The notes beneath the pieces were generated by a model. It saw nothing but the letters and a program-made list of their open reading frames with translations. It ran no database searches and was not told the origin of the DNA. Position numbers and translations under genes: made by a program. DNA of 64,000 bases. Origin: Virgibacillus sp. 7505. Its GTDB lineage: Bacteria; Bacillota; Bacilli; Bacillales; Amphibacillaceae. Position 1 is the first letter of the stretch; each line of letters starts with the position of its first letter. The stretch lies in contig NZ_NPBF01000033.1 in assembly GCF_002272135.1 (NCBI RefSeq), forward strand, positions 124,001 to 188,000, read 5' to 3'. Positions 48,571 through 56,376 of this stretch are shown piece by piece.

Positions 48571-48830
48571 TCTGATTAAAACTATAGCAGAATGCCAATG
48601 ATCTTCGATAAAGTTACTTAAACATCGAAGACGTTAACTATCTTATCATGCTTTACAATTATTGTCAAACTCCCGATGTAGCACTTCTCCGCAGCTGACT
48701 ATCTATTCCCGCTAGCAACCTGCACAAACCACCCTAAATTTCCCATCTTTCTTAGATGCAGTCGTATTTTAAGTAACGCTTTATGACAAAAGTACTGAAA
48801 ACACTTACACGGTTTGGTCAGAAATATTCA

Positions 48831-48881
48831 CGTAAGATAACCTCACAAGTTTGTTACATTTTTTTGCGGGGCACTTATAAT
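48831..48881 (+). promoter_or_regulatory. TnrA-type site and amtB promoter
   Basis: CGTAA-N7-TCACA (48831-48847) differs by one base from the TnrA/GlnR consensus TGTNA-N7-TNACA. A perfect TATAAT lies at 48876-48881 with no good -35. The site is centred about 49 bases upstream of the expected transcript start, the spacing known for TnrA activation of B. subtilis nrgAB. Confidence 0.7.
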
Positions 48882-48934
48882 GAGAAAAGATTTAAATTTT
48901 CAAACAATAAAGATTAACACAGGGGGTAGAGAAA

Positions 48935-50146
48935 ATGGATATGGCTAATACGGTATTCATGTTTGTCGCAACTGTCTTAGTATGGTTGATGACACCAGCA
49001 CTCGCACTCTTCTACGGCGGGTTGGTAAGAAGCAAGAACGTGCTGAGCACAGCAATGCACAGTTTCACTACTATGGCAATCGTATCGATTATCTGGATTA
49101 TCATCGGCTTTTCCCTGGCATTCTCACCAGGTAACGGAATTATTGGAGGTTTAGACTTCTTCGGATTGAATAATGTCGGTTTCGAACCGAATGAAGGACA
49201 CACCATTCCATTCAATTTATTCATGATGTTCCAAATGACATTCGCGATTCTGACAACTGCAATCGTGTCTGGTGCTTACGCAGAACGTATTCGTTTCCCA
49301 GCATTCCTCTTATTTACAGTTCTCTGGGTACTCTTCGTTTACTCCCCGCTTGCACACTGGGTATGGGGCGGCGGCTGGATCGCAGAAATGGGCGCTCTCG
49401 ATTTCGCAGGCGGAAACGTTGTTCATATATCCTCCGGTCTTGCAGGCTTGGTTGTTGCCATCGTCATCGGCAAACGGAAAAATGCTGGTTCAACTGCACC
49501 GCATAACTTGATTTTCACCTTGATCGGCGGCGCTTTGCTCTGGTTTGGCTGGTTCGGCTTCAACGTCGGCAGTGAGCTTGCTTTCGATGATGTAGCAATG
49601 TATGCTTTCATCAATACAAATACTGCTGCTGCTGCAGGTATTCTGGGCTGGATGATCATTGAATGGGTCGTCAACAAAAAGCCGACACTACTGGGAGCTG
49701 TATCCGGTGCAATTGCTGGTCTTGTAGCTATCACTCCGGCTGCTGGTTTCGTTTCCCCGATTGCCAGTATTCCGATCGGCTTCATCGGCGGACTGGTCTG
49801 CTTCTGGGGTGTAGGCTGGCTGAAACAGAAGCTTGGTTATGATGATGCACTTGATGCTTTCGGCCTGCACGCAGTAGGCGGTACATGGGGCGGCATCGCA
49901 ACTGGATTGTTCGCAAGCGACTCTATTAACGCAATTGTGGAGCACAACGGTCTTTTCTATGGTGGCGGTATTGATCTATTATGGAGACAGGTGGTTGCCA
50001 TCATCGCGACATTTGCCTTCGTCGGCGTGGTGACATTCATCCTGATCACAATCGTCAACCTTATCTTCAAAGCACGTGCTACTGAAGAAGAAGAAGCAAA
50101 AGGCTTGGATCTCACGATGCATGGCGAGCGTGCTTACCAGGATTAA
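48935..50146 (+). CDS. amtB: Ammonium transporter AmtB (NrgA)
   Basis: 403 residues, eleven membrane segments, Amt/Rh family. Seen: TPALALFYGGLVRSKNVL, the periplasmic vestibule region, SGAYAERIRFPAFLLF, the pore His pair (GGNVVHISSGLAGL and DAFGLHAVGGTWGG), and DDALD on the cytoplasmic side that meets the PII T-loop. It brings NH4+/NH3 into the cell when nitrogen is scarce. GGGGG lies before the ATG. Operon with glnK. Confidence 0.96.
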   Translation: MDMANTVFMFVATVLVWLMTPALALFYGGLVRSKNVLSTAMHSFTTMAIVSIIWIIIGFSLAFSPGNGIIGGLDFFGLNNVGFEPNEGHTIPFNLFMMFQMTFAILTTAIVSGAYAERIRFPAFLLFTVLWVLFVYSPLAHWVWGGGWIAEMGALDFAGGNVVHISSGLAGLVVAIVIGKRKNAGSTAPHNLIFTLIGGALLWFGWFGFNVGSELAFDDVAMYAFINTNTAAAAGILGWMIIEWVVNKKPTLLGAVSGAIAGLVAITPAAGFVSPIASIPIGFIGGLVCFWGVGWLKQKLGYDDALDAFGLHAVGGTWGGIATGLFASDSINAIVEHNGLFYGGGIDLLWRQVVAIIATFAFVGVVTFILITIVNLIFKARATEEEEAKGLDLTMHGERAYQD

Positions 50147-50165
50147 TTAAAAGGAGGAACGGTAT

Positions 50166-50516
50166 ATGAGTGACATGTTCAAGGTTGAGATTATCACTAG
50201 GAATTCAGCGGATCTTGAAGCTTTCAAAATGAAAATGGCTGAAATCGGAGTATCTGGCATGACTTTCTCCCATGTGCAAGGCTGCGGTTTGGAAGAAGGC
50301 TATACGGAGTTATACCGGGGCGTCAAGAAAGTACAGAATGTATTTGATCGACTAAAAGTGGAAATCGTCGTCAGTGCAGTTCCAGTCGATGACGTCATCA
50401 AAGCCGCCAAAAGCGCACTCCATACTGGTAAAGCAGGTGACGGAAAGATATTCGTCTATCCAATCCAGCAAACAATTGATATCAATACAGGAAAACAAGG
50501 TCCGGCTGCCTTGTAA
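50166..50516 (+). CDS. glnK: PII nitrogen regulatory protein GlnK (NrgB)
   Basis: 116 residues. Trimeric PII signal protein that binds ATP/ADP and 2-oxoglutarate and plugs AmtB. The T-loop region reads GCGLEEGYTELYRGVKKVQN, close to NrgB and unlike the EYKVD of enterobacterial PII with its uridylylated Tyr; the B and C loop patterns are TGKAGDGKIFVYPI. AAGGAGG before the ATG, 17 bases after amtB. Confidence 0.95.
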   Translation: MSDMFKVEIITRNSADLEAFKMKMAEIGVSGMTFSHVQGCGLEEGYTELYRGVKKVQNVFDRLKVEIVVSAVPVDDVIKAAKSALHTGKAGDGKIFVYPIQQTIDINTGKQGPAAL

Positions 50517-50521
50517 TAATC

Positions 50522-50547
50522 GGCGCTCCCTTTTTGGGGGCGCTTAT
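50522..50547 (+). terminator. Hairpin after glnK
   Basis: GCGCTCCC pairs with GGGGGCGC across TTTTT; the following tail is TTATCTC, so weak. Confidence 0.5.
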
Positions 50548-50555
50548 CTCTATGT

Positions 50556-50583
50556 AAAAAAGCCAGCCTTCATCAGGCTGGCC
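50556..50583 (-). terminator. Terminator for the minus-strand genes to its right
   Basis: GCCAGCCT pairs with AGGCTGGC around TCATC-type loop, T6 on the minus strand. Confidence 0.7.
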
Positions 50584-50651
50584 ATGAGAAGAACATGAGC
50601 TGACAACTACCATTAGGACATCTGTGAGCATATTATAAGCAGAAAGCTGTA

Positions 50652-50687
50652 GTAGCAATCCTGCTTGAGGCAAGCAGGAGAGCTACT
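50652..50687 (-). terminator. Nested hairpin directly after the 50696 gene
   Basis: GTAGC-AA-TCCTGCTT-GAGG-CAAGCAGGA-GA-GCTAC forms a two-part stem, without a T run. It may protect the message end rather than terminate. Confidence 0.4.
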
Positions 50688-50695
50688 CTATAGCA

Positions 50696-51001
50696 CTATT
50701 CTATTTGATAGATTTTAGCTGTATTCGGGTCATTACCATTGTTGTTGCGATCTTCATCTACAAGGCTTTTCAAATTCTTGATAGCATCTTCGAATTCATT
50801 TAAAGATAACTGATTTGTTGCGTAAAGGGAACAAAGCATAGCATAAGCAATCGGCATTGTATTCACTTCTACAATAACATCAACATCTGAGTTACCACTA
50901 TGGGCAACTTGGGAATTGTTATCGTTTCTACTAGATGAAAGATAATTGTTATCGTTTCTGCTGGTTGAAAACGGGTTTTGATATTTTCTTAGATTACTCA
51001 T
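50696..51001 (-). CDS. Asn/Ser-rich protein, possible spore-surface protein
   Basis: 101 residues. The N-terminal third is low complexity (SRNDNN repeated twice, coded by two near-identical DNA segments) and is followed by HSGNSDVDVIVEVNTMPIAY and a helical stretch (LNEFEDAIKNLKSLVDEDRN). The SGNSxVxV block also appears in the next gene (SGNSYVWVKT), suggesting a shared element. AGGAG precedes the ATG. I do not recognise the family; the sigma-K-like promoter upstream of its partner and the composition suggest a coat or crust protein. It lies 26 bases after the 51028 gene, in one operon. Confidence 0.6.
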   Translation of the reverse strand: MSNLRKYQNPFSTSRNDNNYLSSSRNDNNSQVAHSGNSDVDVIVEVNTMPIAYAMLCSLYATNQLSLNEFEDAIKNLKSLVDEDRNNNGNDPNTAKIYQIE

Positions 51002-51027
51002 TGTTCTTCTCCTTTCTTAATGATTAA

Positions 51028-51354
51028 TTAGCAAGGTCTTCTTTTATGTCTACGTCTTTTCTTGCCTTTGCCGCCGCCATGATGACCATGGCCGTTATCA
51101 TCATCATCATCATCGTCTTCAAAATCTACTTCAATGTCCTCTTCAACTTCTGCGTCTGCTTTTGTTTTAACCCAAACGTAGGAGTTACCGCTTTTAACAA
51201 CTTTTGCTTCATTGTGGTTTTTGGATTTGTTTTTAGCTGCGCTTTCGGATTCTACGTCGAATTCTTCTTCATCATGTTCTCTGTCATGTTTGTGGTAGCT
51301 CATCTCTTGGTTGCTCCCTTCATATTTGTTCTTTTTTTCCCATCTATCACCCAT
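51028..51354 (-). CDS. Highly charged protein with Asp run and basic tail, possible spore-coat protein
   Basis: 108 residues. Order: Lys/Glu/His-rich start (YHKHDREHDEEEFDVE), a central KVVKSGNSYVWVKTKADAE, an acidic block with about eight consecutive Asp, then GHGHHGGGKGKK and a strongly basic RRRHKRR tail ending in Cys. Such mixed acidic/His/basic composition is common in Bacillus coat and exosporium proteins (compare CotB-, CotX- or ExsB-like), but I cannot assign it to one. AAAGGAGG before the ATG. First gene of a two-gene unit with a sigma-K-type promoter. Confidence 0.65.
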   Translation of the reverse strand: MGDRWEKKNKYEGSNQEMSYHKHDREHDEEEFDVESESAAKNKSKNHNEAKVVKSGNSYVWVKTKADAEVEEDIEVDFEDDDDDDDNGHGHHGGGKGKKRRRHKRRPC

Positions 51355-51394
51355 TAGTGATTCCTCCTTTAAGTTTGTAATCAGCTTACAGTTA

Positions 51395-51422
51395 TAAACT
51401 ATGCAGCTTGAACCGTATATGT
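51395..51422 (-). promoter_or_regulatory. Sigma-K-type promoter of the two low-complexity genes
   Basis: Minus strand AC, 17 bases, CATAGTTTA. This matches the late mother-cell consensus AC-N16/17-CATANNNTA. It lies 41 bases upstream of the 51354 start. Confidence 0.6.
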
Positions 51423-51491
51423 ATGGTCAAACTGTTCAGGGGCAAACATGGAATTTGGTGATATAGTAGAGGAAAAGGAGGAGTGCCCCCG

Positions 51492-52046
51492 ATGAATTTC
51501 GATTATCATACGCATGCAGATGGGATTATTGTGCGGCCGTTATGTAAGGAAGATTATACCAAATGGTTCAGTGGATTCAGCAGACGTAAGCTGTCTCAGC
51601 ATACCCACGATCCCGGACTGCTCGACATGACGGATTGTACTGACTCTTGGTTTTCCGATTTAGTAGACAAGCATCAGCAGCTCGCCGCAGAAGACAAAGT
51701 GTATGTTTTTGCTGTATTCCGAGAAACAGATGGCGCACATCTTGGCATGATCGATTTCTCTACATTAGCGCGTGATGACTTTCAATGGGGAAGAATCGGC
51801 TATACAATCCATAATCAATACTGGGGTAAAGGCTATGGTAAAACAGCAGTTCGTTTGGCACTTGATATTGCTGTCTGTCAGCTTCACTATCAACGGGTCG
51901 AGGCACATATCAATCTGGATAATCCGCAATCGATAGCTCTTGCCAAAAGCGTCGGCATGCATTTTGAATGTATCCGCAAAGGCTTTATTTTTGAAAATGG
52001 GCAATGGACAGACCATCTCGTTTTTATCCATTCTGCACAAAAATGA
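51492..52046 (+). CDS. GNAT-family acetyltransferase, RimJ/RimL-like
   Basis: 184 residues. IIVRPLCKEDYTKW at the start, then GRIGYTIHNQYWGKGYGKTAVRLALDIA, with the acetyl-CoA loop QYWGKGYGKTA, and VEAHINLDNPQSIALAKSVGMHFECIRKGFI, the typical N-x-x-S-x-x-x-x-x-x-x-G-F ending of RimJ-like enzymes. It transfers acetyl to an amine or protein N terminus; the target is unknown. A GTG three codons upstream is open, but the ATG at 51492 follows AAAGGAGG by 10 bases. Confidence 0.88.
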   Translation: MNFDYHTHADGIIVRPLCKEDYTKWFSGFSRRKLSQHTHDPGLLDMTDCTDSWFSDLVDKHQQLAAEDKVYVFAVFRETDGAHLGMIDFSTLARDDFQWGRIGYTIHNQYWGKGYGKTAVRLALDIAVCQLHYQRVEAHINLDNPQSIALAKSVGMHFECIRKGFIFENGQWTDHLVFIHSAQK

Positions 52047-52047
52047 C

Positions 52048-52072
52048 GGGCTTCTGCTGAAGCCCGCCGAAC
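52048..52072 (+). terminator. Hairpin after the RimJ-like gene
   Basis: CGGGCTTC-TGCT-GAAGCCCG, directly after the stop. No T run follows. Confidence 0.5.
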
Positions 52073-52075
52073 TCT

Positions 52076-52402
52076 TTATCTATTCTCTTCTTCATATTCC
52101 CTCGTCAGGTTCTCTGCTTCTTCAGGCATTCCATCGTGCCGCTCATACGTATCTGTACCTGTTTCTTCATATACTGCTTGCTGCTCATCTCCAGCAGCAT
52201 TATCATAACGAATTCCCACATACCCGCCATCAGCATATATATAAATATCAGAAGTATCACGAGTCAGATTCACATTATCCCCTAGATCGGCTAGATGTTC
52301 GTTCTCTAATTCGATTACCTGTTCGATTTCGGGATCATACTGCGATCCGCAGGCAGTTAGGAATATTAACAAAAGAGGAAGTGCTAAGAATAGTTTTTTC
52401 AT
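52076..52402 (-). CDS. Small lipoprotein, DUF4467/cystatin-fold-like
   Basis: 108 residues. Basic start MKKL, hydrophobic core and lipobox FLTACG. The mature part is acidic (YDPEIEQVIELENEHL, YIYADGGYVGIRYDN, DTYERHDGMP) and has the helix followed by strands expected of the cystatin-like lipoproteins of Bacilli (DUF4467). Six more codons are open upstream, but GGGAGG is placed for the ATG at 52402. Surface protein of unknown role. Confidence 0.75.
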   Translation of the reverse strand: MKKLFLALPLLLIFLTACGSQYDPEIEQVIELENEHLADLGDNVNLTRDTSDIYIYADGGYVGIRYDNAAGDEQQAVYEETGTDTYERHDGMPEEAENLTREYEEENR

Positions 52403-52460
52403 GAGTGAAACCTCCCTCACAACTTTTACTATTCCTTAGCCTATTTGTTCTTCTTTTAAA

Positions 52461-52745
52461 CTATTTGTCTGGTGGATGTTTTCTGGAAGAGAACGTATTA
52501 TACAAACCAGCACTTGCCAGGCCGGCAATACCGCCTGCCCAAAGCCTGGCTGTGAGTTCGAAGTCTGTAAATGGATATGCTGCAGCACCTAACAAAGCAC
52601 CGACAATGAGACTTAGAAGTGCATGATAGGGTTTCATTCGGGGAAGGCTCCTCTTCAGCAGTTCCATCAATGCAGTCACAATCGGAGCGAGGATCGTCGC
52701 AAATACAAGCACTTGATACATTATTTCGTTTTGAATCGGTTCCAT
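52461..52745 (-). CDS. Phage holin-like protein (A118 holin type)
   Basis: 94 residues. Two to three hydrophobic segments (VLVFATILAPIVTALMELL, ALLSLIVGALLGAAAY, LWAGGIAGLASAGLYN) and a short polar tail. The pattern ILxPIVTALxELxKRxxP...GxLxGAAAYPFTD...RLWAGGxAGLAS is that of the Listeria phage A118 holin family. GGGAGG before the ATG. No endolysin, tail or other phage gene is near, so it is a stray or domesticated gene; some Bacillus holin-like proteins act in cell lysis or export. Confidence 0.8.
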   Translation of the reverse strand: MEPIQNEIMYQVLVFATILAPIVTALMELLKRSLPRMKPYHALLSLIVGALLGAAAYPFTDFELTARLWAGGIAGLASAGLYNTFSSRKHPPDK

Positions 52746-52819
52746 ATGGCACACCTCCCTCTTGTACTGCATACTATGCGGACAAGAAGAAACGTGCATT
52801 TGATATTAACCTAATAAAT

Positions 52820-52850
52820 AAAGACGTACAAGCTCCGCCTGTACGTCTAA
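52820..52850 (-). terminator. Manganese catalase terminator
   Basis: AGACGTACA pairs with TGTACGTCT on both sides of a 9-base loop; T-rich on the minus strand (TTTATTTATT). Confidence 0.75.
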
Positions 52851-52854
52851 CATT

Positions 52855-53691
52855 TTACATCAAAGATTTCGGTGGCATCGTATCATGATAGAGGAACGGT
52901 GCTGGTTTCAGCTTCGGAGCTCCGGCAAACGGCTGCGGCTCTGCCACATAATTAAACTGACCTCTGCCGTCCATACTAGGTCCGCTTGCCCAACGCCCTT
53001 TGGAGCTTGCATCCCCTCTGGAGAAGTTAAATAATGTATACGCGACTTCTTCCTTCTGCAAGCTTCTTGGGAAGGTAGTCGGTACAACGATGTCTCCTTC
53101 TCTTTCCTCTAGCTCCCTGATTGCAGCAACCCATTGGTTCTGATGCATCGTATCCCGAGCAATAAGGAATGAGAGCATATCGCGAACACCTGGATCGTCA
53201 GTCATGCCGTACAAACGTGTTACCTGAAGACGCCCTTGAGCTTCGGCGTTAAGGTTGGCACGGAAATCGGCAAGCAAATTCCCGCTTGCGATGATATATT
53301 TAGCATTCCAAGGGTAACCAGCGGCATCCGCTGGCAATGCTCCTAGTCCTGATACAATTGCATGCTGCGGATTAGTACCACCCATGACAGCAGCTAGGAC
53401 AGGATCTTGGTCATACGCACTTTTCTGGTCCTCAAAAGGTGCATCGTCAAGGAGCCTGGCAATCATAGTGGCAAGCATTTCAACATGCGCTATCTCTTCC
53501 GTGCCAGTATCAAAAAGCAAATCCCGATACTTGGCATCCGCCCTCGTATTCCAGCCCTGCATAAGATATTGCATCATTACACTAATCTCGCCGAATTGTC
53601 CGCCTAAGGCTTCCTGCAACTGTCTCGCAAAAACCGGATCAGGTTTAGATGGTTTGGCATGGTATTGGAGCTCTTTGATGTGATAAAACAT
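52855..53691 (-). CDS. Manganese catalase (YdbD/CotJC family)
   Basis: 278 residues. A ferritin-like four-helix protein with a di-Mn site: ligands in QFGEISVMMQYL (Glu), TGTEEIAHVEMLATMI (Glu, His), NLNAEAQGRLQVTRLY (Glu) and IARDTMHQNQWVAAI (His). It breaks down H2O2 without haem, so the window holds two unrelated catalases (see katA). The frame is open 25 codons upstream, but GAGGTGGG is placed for the ATG at 53691. The C-terminal tail (YVAEPQPFAGAPKLKPAPFLY) is Pro-rich, as in YdbD. A perfect palindrome lies 60 bases upstream. Confidence 0.93.
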   Translation of the reverse strand: MFYHIKELQYHAKPSKPDPVFARQLQEALGGQFGEISVMMQYLMQGWNTRADAKYRDLLFDTGTEEIAHVEMLATMIARLLDDAPFEDQKSAYDQDPVLAAVMGGTNPQHAIVSGLGALPADAAGYPWNAKYIIASGNLLADFRANLNAEAQGRLQVTRLYGMTDDPGVRDMLSFLIARDTMHQNQWVAAIRELEEREGDIVVPTTFPRSLQKEEVAYTLFNFSRGDASSKGRWASGPSMDGRGQFNYVAEPQPFAGAPKLKPAPFLYHDTMPPKSLM

Positions 53692-53750
53692 GTTGCACCC
53701 ACCTCTTTCGTTTTTATCCAACGCAGAATTATATGAGCGTCGGGACGAAA

Positions 53751-53764
53751 GTATGTATACATAC
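53751..53764. promoter_or_regulatory. Perfect palindrome upstream of the manganese catalase
   Basis: GTATGTATACATAC, 14 bases, 60 bases before the catalase start. Operator-like; regulator unknown. It does not fit the PerR consensus. Confidence 0.45.
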
Positions 53765-53795
53765 AATAATAACGCGGGGCCAGATTCTTCTAAAA

Positions 53796-55001
53796 TTAAT
53801 TTTCTGATAAGGATTCCTGCTGATTATTGCCCTTCCATAAGAATGTAATAGCCAGACCAATAATCAAAATCACTGCCGAGAAGAGATAAGGGTAATGAAT
53901 GTTTATATCAAATAGTATTCCACCTAACGCCGGACCAATGATATTGCCCAAACTAGTATATGTTGAATTCATTCCGGCAACAAAACCTTGCTCCTTGCCA
54001 GCTGTCCGGGATAAAAACGTTGTCAGAGCTGGCCGCAGCAAATCAAAGGCAAGAAAGATAAAGCAAGTTACAGCGAGTACTAATAAGAAACTGGAAATTA
54101 CCGTAGACACAACAGCTAAAACACCACCGATTATCAAGCATAGCTGTATCAGCTTCTTTTCACCCATGACATCTACCATCTTCCCAAACAGCAGGACCTG
54201 CACGATCACGCCGAAGATAGAACTCACCGTAATAATTAATGCGATGTCTTTTGGATCGAAGCCGAACTTATGGTCTGAAAACAAACTGAATACAGTTTCA
54301 TAAGCTGACAAACCAAATGCGAGCACAAATACAATGAAAAACGCAATAAAGTAAATCGGATTCAATGATCTTCTCAAGTCACCCAGGAAACTAGTTCCCT
54401 TTTTACTGTCCGCAATCTCAGCAAGCTGCTCCTTCGTCAGAGGCTCTTTCAGTATGAAAATAGATAAAAAGCATGCTAGGAATGCTATAACCGCAGCAAC
54501 GTAAAAAGGCGTTCGAATGCCATATTCGGCAATATACCCGCCAAGTCCAGGCCCAATTATGAATCCTGTACTAATTGCAGCCGATATGTATCCCATCGCT
54601 TTCGGCCGTTCTTTATTTGTCGTGATGTCAGCAACATAAGCTGTGACTCCAGGCATAATAAAGGAAGCACTGATGCCGCCTAATATCCTTGATAGATAGA
54701 GTAAAGAGACATGGGTCGCCAAGCCAAAAATCAACTCAGAAACAGCGAAAAGAAACAAACCTGCTGTAATGAGTTTCTTTCTGCCGTATCGGTCCACCCA
54801 TCGGCCTGCAAATGGTGACATAATCAATTGCGCCCCTGCGAATGCAGCAACAAGATACCCCATCGTCTTGCCTGATAAGTGCATAATCTCCATGAATGAC
54901 GGCATCACTGGAATGATAAGTCCCATCCCTAAAAAAGCGATGAATAAATTGCTTAATAATATAATTAATACGGATTTTTGTTCTTTTATTGGCTTCTTCA
55001 A
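53796..55001 (-). CDS. MFS multidrug exporter, NorA/Bmr type
   Basis: 401 residues, twelve hydrophobic segments, DHA1 family. FLGMGLIIPVMPSF in TM1, FAGRWVDRYGRKKLITAG (motif A), LSRILGGISASFIMPGV (motif B) and GFIIGPGLGGYIAEYG (motif C, antiporter signature). It expels cationic drugs in exchange for protons. ORF evidence starts at a TTG (55025), but AAGGAG lies 9 bases before a second TTG at 55001, which begins MKKPIKEQ. The upstream region carries a promoter with an inverted repeat, so it is probably regulated. Confidence 0.9.
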   Translation of the reverse strand: MKKPIKEQKSVLIILLSNLFIAFLGMGLIIPVMPSFMEIMHLSGKTMGYLVAAFAGAQLIMSPFAGRWVDRYGRKKLITAGLFLFAVSELIFGLATHVSLLYLSRILGGISASFIMPGVTAYVADITTNKERPKAMGYISAAISTGFIIGPGLGGYIAEYGIRTPFYVAAVIAFLACFLSIFILKEPLTKEQLAEIADSKKGTSFLGDLRRSLNPIYFIAFFIVFVLAFGLSAYETVFSLFSDHKFGFDPKDIALIITVSSIFGVIVQVLLFGKMVDVMGEKKLIQLCLIIGGVLAVVSTVISSFLLVLAVTCFIFLAFDLLRPALTTFLSRTAGKEQGFVAGMNSTYTSLGNIIGPALGGILFDINIHYPYLFSAVILIIGLAITFLWKGNNQQESLSEN

Positions 55002-55042
55002 ATAATCATTCTCCTTCTGCTGCAATACTGTACAAGAACCAA

Positions 55043-55102
55043 AAAGTTAAGTTAAGTTAATTAATCTATCCTCATTATAATTATTTCCTTTACTTTGTAA
55101 AG
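55043..55102 (-). promoter_or_regulatory. Promoter and operator-like repeats of the exporter gene
   Basis: Minus strand TTTACA (55101-55096), 16 bases, TATAAT (55079-55074). The -35 lies inside the perfect inverted repeat CTTTAC-AAA-GTAAAG (55088-55102). Downstream, in the leader, TTAAC is repeated three times in a row (55045-55065). The 16-base spacer argues against a MerR-type (BmrR) promoter, which needs 19; a TetR/MarR-type repressor is more likely. Confidence 0.6.
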
Positions 55103-55127
55103 CAGCTCCTTGCAGATTCCGGACAGG

Positions 55128-55164
55128 AAAAAAGCAAGGCTGGCAAAATGCCCGAACCTTGCTG
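55128..55164 (-). terminator. Terminator of the 55-62 kb catabolic operon
   Basis: AGCAAGG and CCTTGCT pair, with an inner GGGC/GCC stem, and T6 follows on the minus strand. Confidence 0.8.
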
Positions 55165-55166
55165 CT

Positions 55167-56360
55167 TTAAATAACTTCGTTTTGCTTCAGTGCTTTTATT
55201 TCTTCATGGGAATAACCTAAGCTCTGTAATATCTCTTCATTATTCTCGCCCAAATCAGGTGCAACCGATCGAATGCTGCCTGGTGTCTTTTCGAATTTAG
55301 GAACAATCCCAGGTACTTTGATTTTCCCCAATCTCGGATGCTTCACTTCGACAATATTTTCGCGGGCTTGATAATGTTCATTTTCAAAGATATCAGCGAT
55401 GCTCAGAACCGGGCTGATTGGCACCCCGTGTGTATCGAGCTTTTTCAATAACGCTTCCCGAGGGTGCTTACCAATCCATTCTGCGACAATTTGATTCATA
55501 CTTTCATTGTTTTCCAGCCGGCATGCATTGGTATGATAACGCGTGTCGGACAGCAAATCTGTACGATCCATGGCTGCTGCCAGTCGATTGAAGGTCGTAT
55601 CAGTGCTCGTAACAAGCACGACCCAATGGTCATCCTTCGTTTTAAAGGTTCCTGAGGGAGAGGAATGTCCAGCTAACCCAGGCGAACGCTCCCGTATTTT
55701 CCCGAGCTGATCAAATTCAGCTACAAGAAATTCCATCATCCTAAAGACTGATTCATAAAGCGCAACGTCTATCATCTGTCCCGTGCCCGCTTCATTTGTA
55801 TCTCGGTGATAGATAGCAGTCACAGCCGCAAAGGCTACATAAATACCGCAAATATAATCCGTCAGCGAAAATGGCGGACTTACCGGGTGACGATCGGTGA
55901 ATCCCTGTAAATAGGTATAACCGCTGAACGCTGTCGCAGGAGTGCCGAAGCCGGCTTTTTCACGATAAGGTCCTGTTTGGCCATAACCTGAAACTCGAAT
56001 CATGATTAAATTCGGATTGATCTCTTTCAGTACATCGTAACCTAAGCCCCATTTTTCCAGCGTTCCGGGACGAAAATTTTCCACTAAGATATCATGTGTC
56101 GCTGCAAGCTTTTTCATGATTTCCACGCCCGCTGCTTTATGCAGATCAAGCGTCAGCGATTTTTTATTACGTGACAGACCTGGCCAGCGCAGCGGCTCAT
56201 CTCCTTTGAATGGTCCAACACTTCTTGATGTATCCCCTCGTCCTGGTATCTCGACCTTGGTAACTTCGGCGCCAAAATCACCAAGCAATGCCGTTCCGAA
56301 CGGCGCCGCGATCATTGTCGATACATCCAGTACTTTCACACCTGCCAAAGGTGTTGGCAT
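55167..56360 (-). CDS. Class III (CaiB/BaiF) CoA-transferase
   Basis: 397 residues. It moves CoA between carboxylic acids. Seen: LAGVKVLDVSTMIAAPFGTALLGDFGAEVTKVE (split), RNKKSLTLDLHKAAG, ENFRPGTLEKWGLGYD, and the catalytic Asp in FSLTDYICGIYVAFAAVTA near 167; GLAGHSSPSGTFKTKDDHW stands where formyl-CoA transferases have their glycine loop, which is absent, so oxalate is not indicated. As last gene of an operon with a citrate-synthase-type lyase it could activate a hydroxy acid (malate-, citramalate- or citrate-like) for cleavage. GGAGGG before the ATG. Confidence 0.9.
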   Translation of the reverse strand: MPTPLAGVKVLDVSTMIAAPFGTALLGDFGAEVTKVEIPGRGDTSRSVGPFKGDEPLRWPGLSRNKKSLTLDLHKAAGVEIMKKLAATHDILVENFRPGTLEKWGLGYDVLKEINPNLIMIRVSGYGQTGPYREKAGFGTPATAFSGYTYLQGFTDRHPVSPPFSLTDYICGIYVAFAAVTAIYHRDTNEAGTGQMIDVALYESVFRMMEFLVAEFDQLGKIRERSPGLAGHSSPSGTFKTKDDHWVVLVTSTDTTFNRLAAAMDRTDLLSDTRYHTNACRLENNESMNQIVAEWIGKHPREALLKKLDTHGVPISPVLSIADIFENEHYQARENIVEVKHPRLGKIKVPGIVPKFEKTPGSIRSVAPDLGENNEEILQSLGYSHEEIKALKQNEVI

Positions 56361-56376
56361 GTTACTCCCTCCTTTC

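Noticed and set aside
48362-48598. 78-codon minus-strand frame in the metX-amtB gap
   Set aside because: It covers the stem-forming region, has no ribosome site and no protein-like pattern.
55074-55101. BmrR/MerR-type promoter before the exporter
   Set aside because: The spacer is 16 bases, not the 19 typical of MerR-type control, and no MerR gene is near.
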